Below are positions 62,294-64,000 of a stretch of DNA of 64,000 nt, one piece after another. Under the pieces are notes generated by a model. It was not told where the DNA came from. It did not search any database and was given only the letters and a program-made list of their open reading frames with translations. Each line of letters opens with the position of its first letter. Position 1 is the first letter of the stretch. The translations under genes and the position numbers were made by a program. This DNA comes from an uncultured Lachnospiraceae bacterium. GTDB lineage: Bacteria > Bacillota > Clostridia > Lachnospirales > Lachnospiraceae. The stretch is taken from contig CANRPU010000004.1 in NCBI GenBank assembly GCA_947632555.1, positions 62,001 through 126,000 on the forward strand, in the 5' to 3' direction.

Positions 62294-64000
62294 TTACTCT
62301 TCGGTTTCCGCGCCTGCCGTTTCCAGCATTTCTTCGTTTTCCGTTTCCGTCATGTCTTCCCGCGCGTCCATATCTTCAGGTCTTTCCTCCACAGCTTCCT
62401 CTTCGTCCTGACCGTCAAAATTGATCTCTTCGTCAAAAGCGATCTCTCTGACATCGTCCGTACTCAAATGAGTAGCGCGGTACCGCTTCATACCCGTTCC
62501 TACAGGGATCAGCTTACCGATAATGACGTTTTCCTTCAGACCGATCAACGGATCCACTTTGCCCTTGATCGCCGCCTCGGTGAGCACCTTGGTCGTTTCC
62601 TGGAAAGATGCCGCCGACAGGAAGGAATTGGTTGCCAACGCCGCTTTGGTAATACCCAGCATTACCTGTTTGCCTTCCGCGGGTTCTTTTCCTTCCGCGA
62701 TCAGCTTTTCGTTCATTTCCTCATAATCCAGTACATCTACCAGCGTACCGGGCAGGAAATCCGTATCGCCGTTATTTTCAATACGCACCTTCTTTAACAT
62801 CTGGCGCACGATCACTTCAATATGCTTGTCGGCAATATCTACGCCCTGCAGACGGTATACACGCTGTACTTCACGGAGCATATAGTCCTGTACCGCGCGG
62901 ATCCCTTTGATCTTCAGCAGATCATGGGGGTTGACGCTGCCCTCGGTCAGTTCGTCACCGGCCTCCAGCTCCTGCCCGTCCATAACCTTGATACGGGAGC
63001 CGTAAGGGATCAGGTACGCTTTATTCTCTCCGGTTTCCTCGTTGGAAACCACAACCTCACGTTTCTTCTTGGTGTCGCGGATCTCGACCTTGCCGCCAAA
63101 TTCCGCGATAATGGCAAGTCCCTTGGGCTTCCTGGCCTCAAAAAGCTCTTCTACACGAGGAAGACCCTGTGTGATATCGTCACCCGCCACACCGCCGGTA
63201 TGGAAGGTACGCATGGTCAGCTGGGTACCGGGTTCTCCGATACTCTGCGCCGCGATGATACCCACCGCCTCGCCTACCTGTACGGATTCTCCCGTAGCCA
63301 TATTCGCGCCGTAGCATTTCGCGCAGATACCGTTGTGGGAACGGCAGGTCAGGATCGTACGGATCTTTACCCGATCCACAGGCCCGCCCTCGGCATTGAC
63401 GCCCGTACTCAGGATCCTTGCCGCCCTGGCCGGCGTGATCATATGATTGCGCTTTACGATCAGGCTGCCGTCCTTGTCATAAATATCCTCACAGGAGAAA
63501 CGCCCCGTGATCCTGTCCTTCAGGCTTTCAATGGTTTCCTTGCCGTCCATAAAGGCCTTTACATACATACCCGGGATCTCATCCTTCCCTTCCGCGCAGT
63601 CCATTTCACGGATGGAAAGTTCCTGGGATACATCCACCATACGTCTGGTCAGATAACCGGAGTCCGCGGTACGCAGAGCGGTATCGGACAGACCCTTCCG
63701 GGCGCCGTGAGCGGACATGAAATACTCCAATACGTCCAGTCCTTCACGGAAGTTGGATTTGATAGGCAGCTCAATGGTACGTCCGGTAGTATCCGCCATC
63801 AGTCCGCGCATGCCGGCCAGCTGCTTGATCTGCTGGTTGGAACCACGGGCACCGGAGTCGGACATCATAAAGATATTGTTGTATTTATCCAGTCCGGCGA
63901 TCAGCTTATCTGTCAGCAGTTTATCCGTTTCGTTCCAGTTTTCCACTACCGCGCGGTATCTTTCCTCTTCGGTGATCAAACCGCGGCGGAAGTTCTGGGA
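62294..64000 (-). CDS. rpoC: RNA polymerase subunit beta' (3' part, cut by window edge)
   Basis: Beta' is the catalytic partner of beta in RNA polymerase. The frame is open to the right edge (SQNFRRG reads into the visible part), so only the C-terminal 568 or so residues are seen. They include the zinc-binding [20 protein letters not shown] and the bridge/trigger region [22 protein letters not shown]. An acidic tail ends ETAGAETEE. The 5' part and rpoB lie outside the window. Confidence 0.97.
   Translation of the reverse strand, partial: SQNFRRGLITEEERYRAVVENWNETDKLLTDKLIAGLDKYNNIFMMSDSGARGSNQQIKQLAGMRGLMADTTGRTIELPIKSNFREGLDVLEYFMSAHGARKGLSDTALRTADSGYLTRRMVDVSQELSIREMDCAEGKDEIPGMYVKAFMDGKETIESLKDRITGRFSCEDIYDKDGSLIVKRNHMITPARAARILSTGVNAEGGPVDRVKIRTILTCRSHNGICAKCYGANMATGESVQVGEAVGIIAAQSIGEPGTQLTMRTFHTGGVAGDDITQGLPRVEELFEARKPKGLAIIAEFGGKVEIRDTKKKREVVVSNEETGENKAYLIPYGSRIKVMDGQELEAGDELTEGSVNPHDLLKIKGIRAVQDYMLREVQRVYRLQGVDIADKHIEVIVRQMLKKVRIENNGDTDFLPGTLVDVLDYEEMNEKLIAEGKEPAEGKQVMLGITKAALATNSFLSAASFQETTKVLTEAAIKGKVDPLIGLKENVIIGKLIPVGTGMKRYRATHLSTDDVREIAFDEEINFDGQDEEEAVEERPEDMDAREDMTETENEEMLETAGAETEE

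Overview
The window is a stretch of chromosome from a Clostridia-type Firmicute, most likely a Lachnospiraceae member. The evidence is the str-S10-spc ribosomal superoperon in Firmicute order (read on the minus strand), a zinc-binding S14, a zinc-binding adenylate kinase, a KOW-domain gene between map and infA, and a DUF4860-type pseudopilin cluster. This placement is by family recognition, not by a database search.

Layout. (1) 1-13.2 kb: the S10-spc operon on the minus strand, from rpsJ down to infA and rpmJ, with a strong promoter and a structured leader at about 13.0-13.25 kb. (2) 13.3-20.9 kb: ordinary host genes (proline/sodium symporter, SAM methyltransferase, HD-GYP protein, DUF362 protein, TspO, two small helical ferritin-like proteins, an XRE regulator). 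(3) 21.2-26.1 kb: an AT-rich, compact four-gene minus-strand operon. It encodes an exonuclease/DUF429/nucleotide-kinase fusion, a short PurA homologue with the active-site substitution I associate with phage PurZ, a membrane-anchored dCTP-deaminase-fold protein and a deoxynucleoside-kinase-like protein. This is the best candidate for an undescribed system. (4) 26.4-28.7 kb: two damaged insertion sequences (IS481-like and IS256-like). (5) 28.85-50.84 kb: two stacked genomic islands whose ends are copies of the 3' end of tuf. Island 1 holds an AlbA-type regulator and a translationally coupled methyltransferase / PLD-helicase / 50-aa protein / FRG operon. Island 2 holds HepT-MntA, HEPN-like genes, decayed genes, a YobI-type KAP NTPase and a type I restriction-modification locus. 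(6) 50.8-55.5 kb: tuf, fusA, rpsG and rpsL with clear promoters. (7) 55.5-62.2 kb: rfbD, then plus-strand genes (degenerate GGDEF, ECF-type sigma, transglutaminase lipoprotein, GspF and small pseudopilin-like proteins) sitting between rpsL and rpoC. (8) 62.3-64.0 kb: the 3' part of rpoC, cut by the window edge.

How it fits together. The space between tuf and the S10 operon behaves as an insertion hotspot. Both tuf remnants and the intact tuf share the same junction, and matching 128-bp element arms follow the two remnants, so at least two related elements integrated at the same site. No integrase is present, so they probably use a recombinase encoded elsewhere. Cargo is mainly anti-phage in character (restriction, HEPN, FRG, KAP, PLD-helicase). 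The PurZ-like operon lies outside the recognisable att sites but in the same hotspot, which suggests a nucleotide-based defence or a domesticated phage nucleotide pathway.
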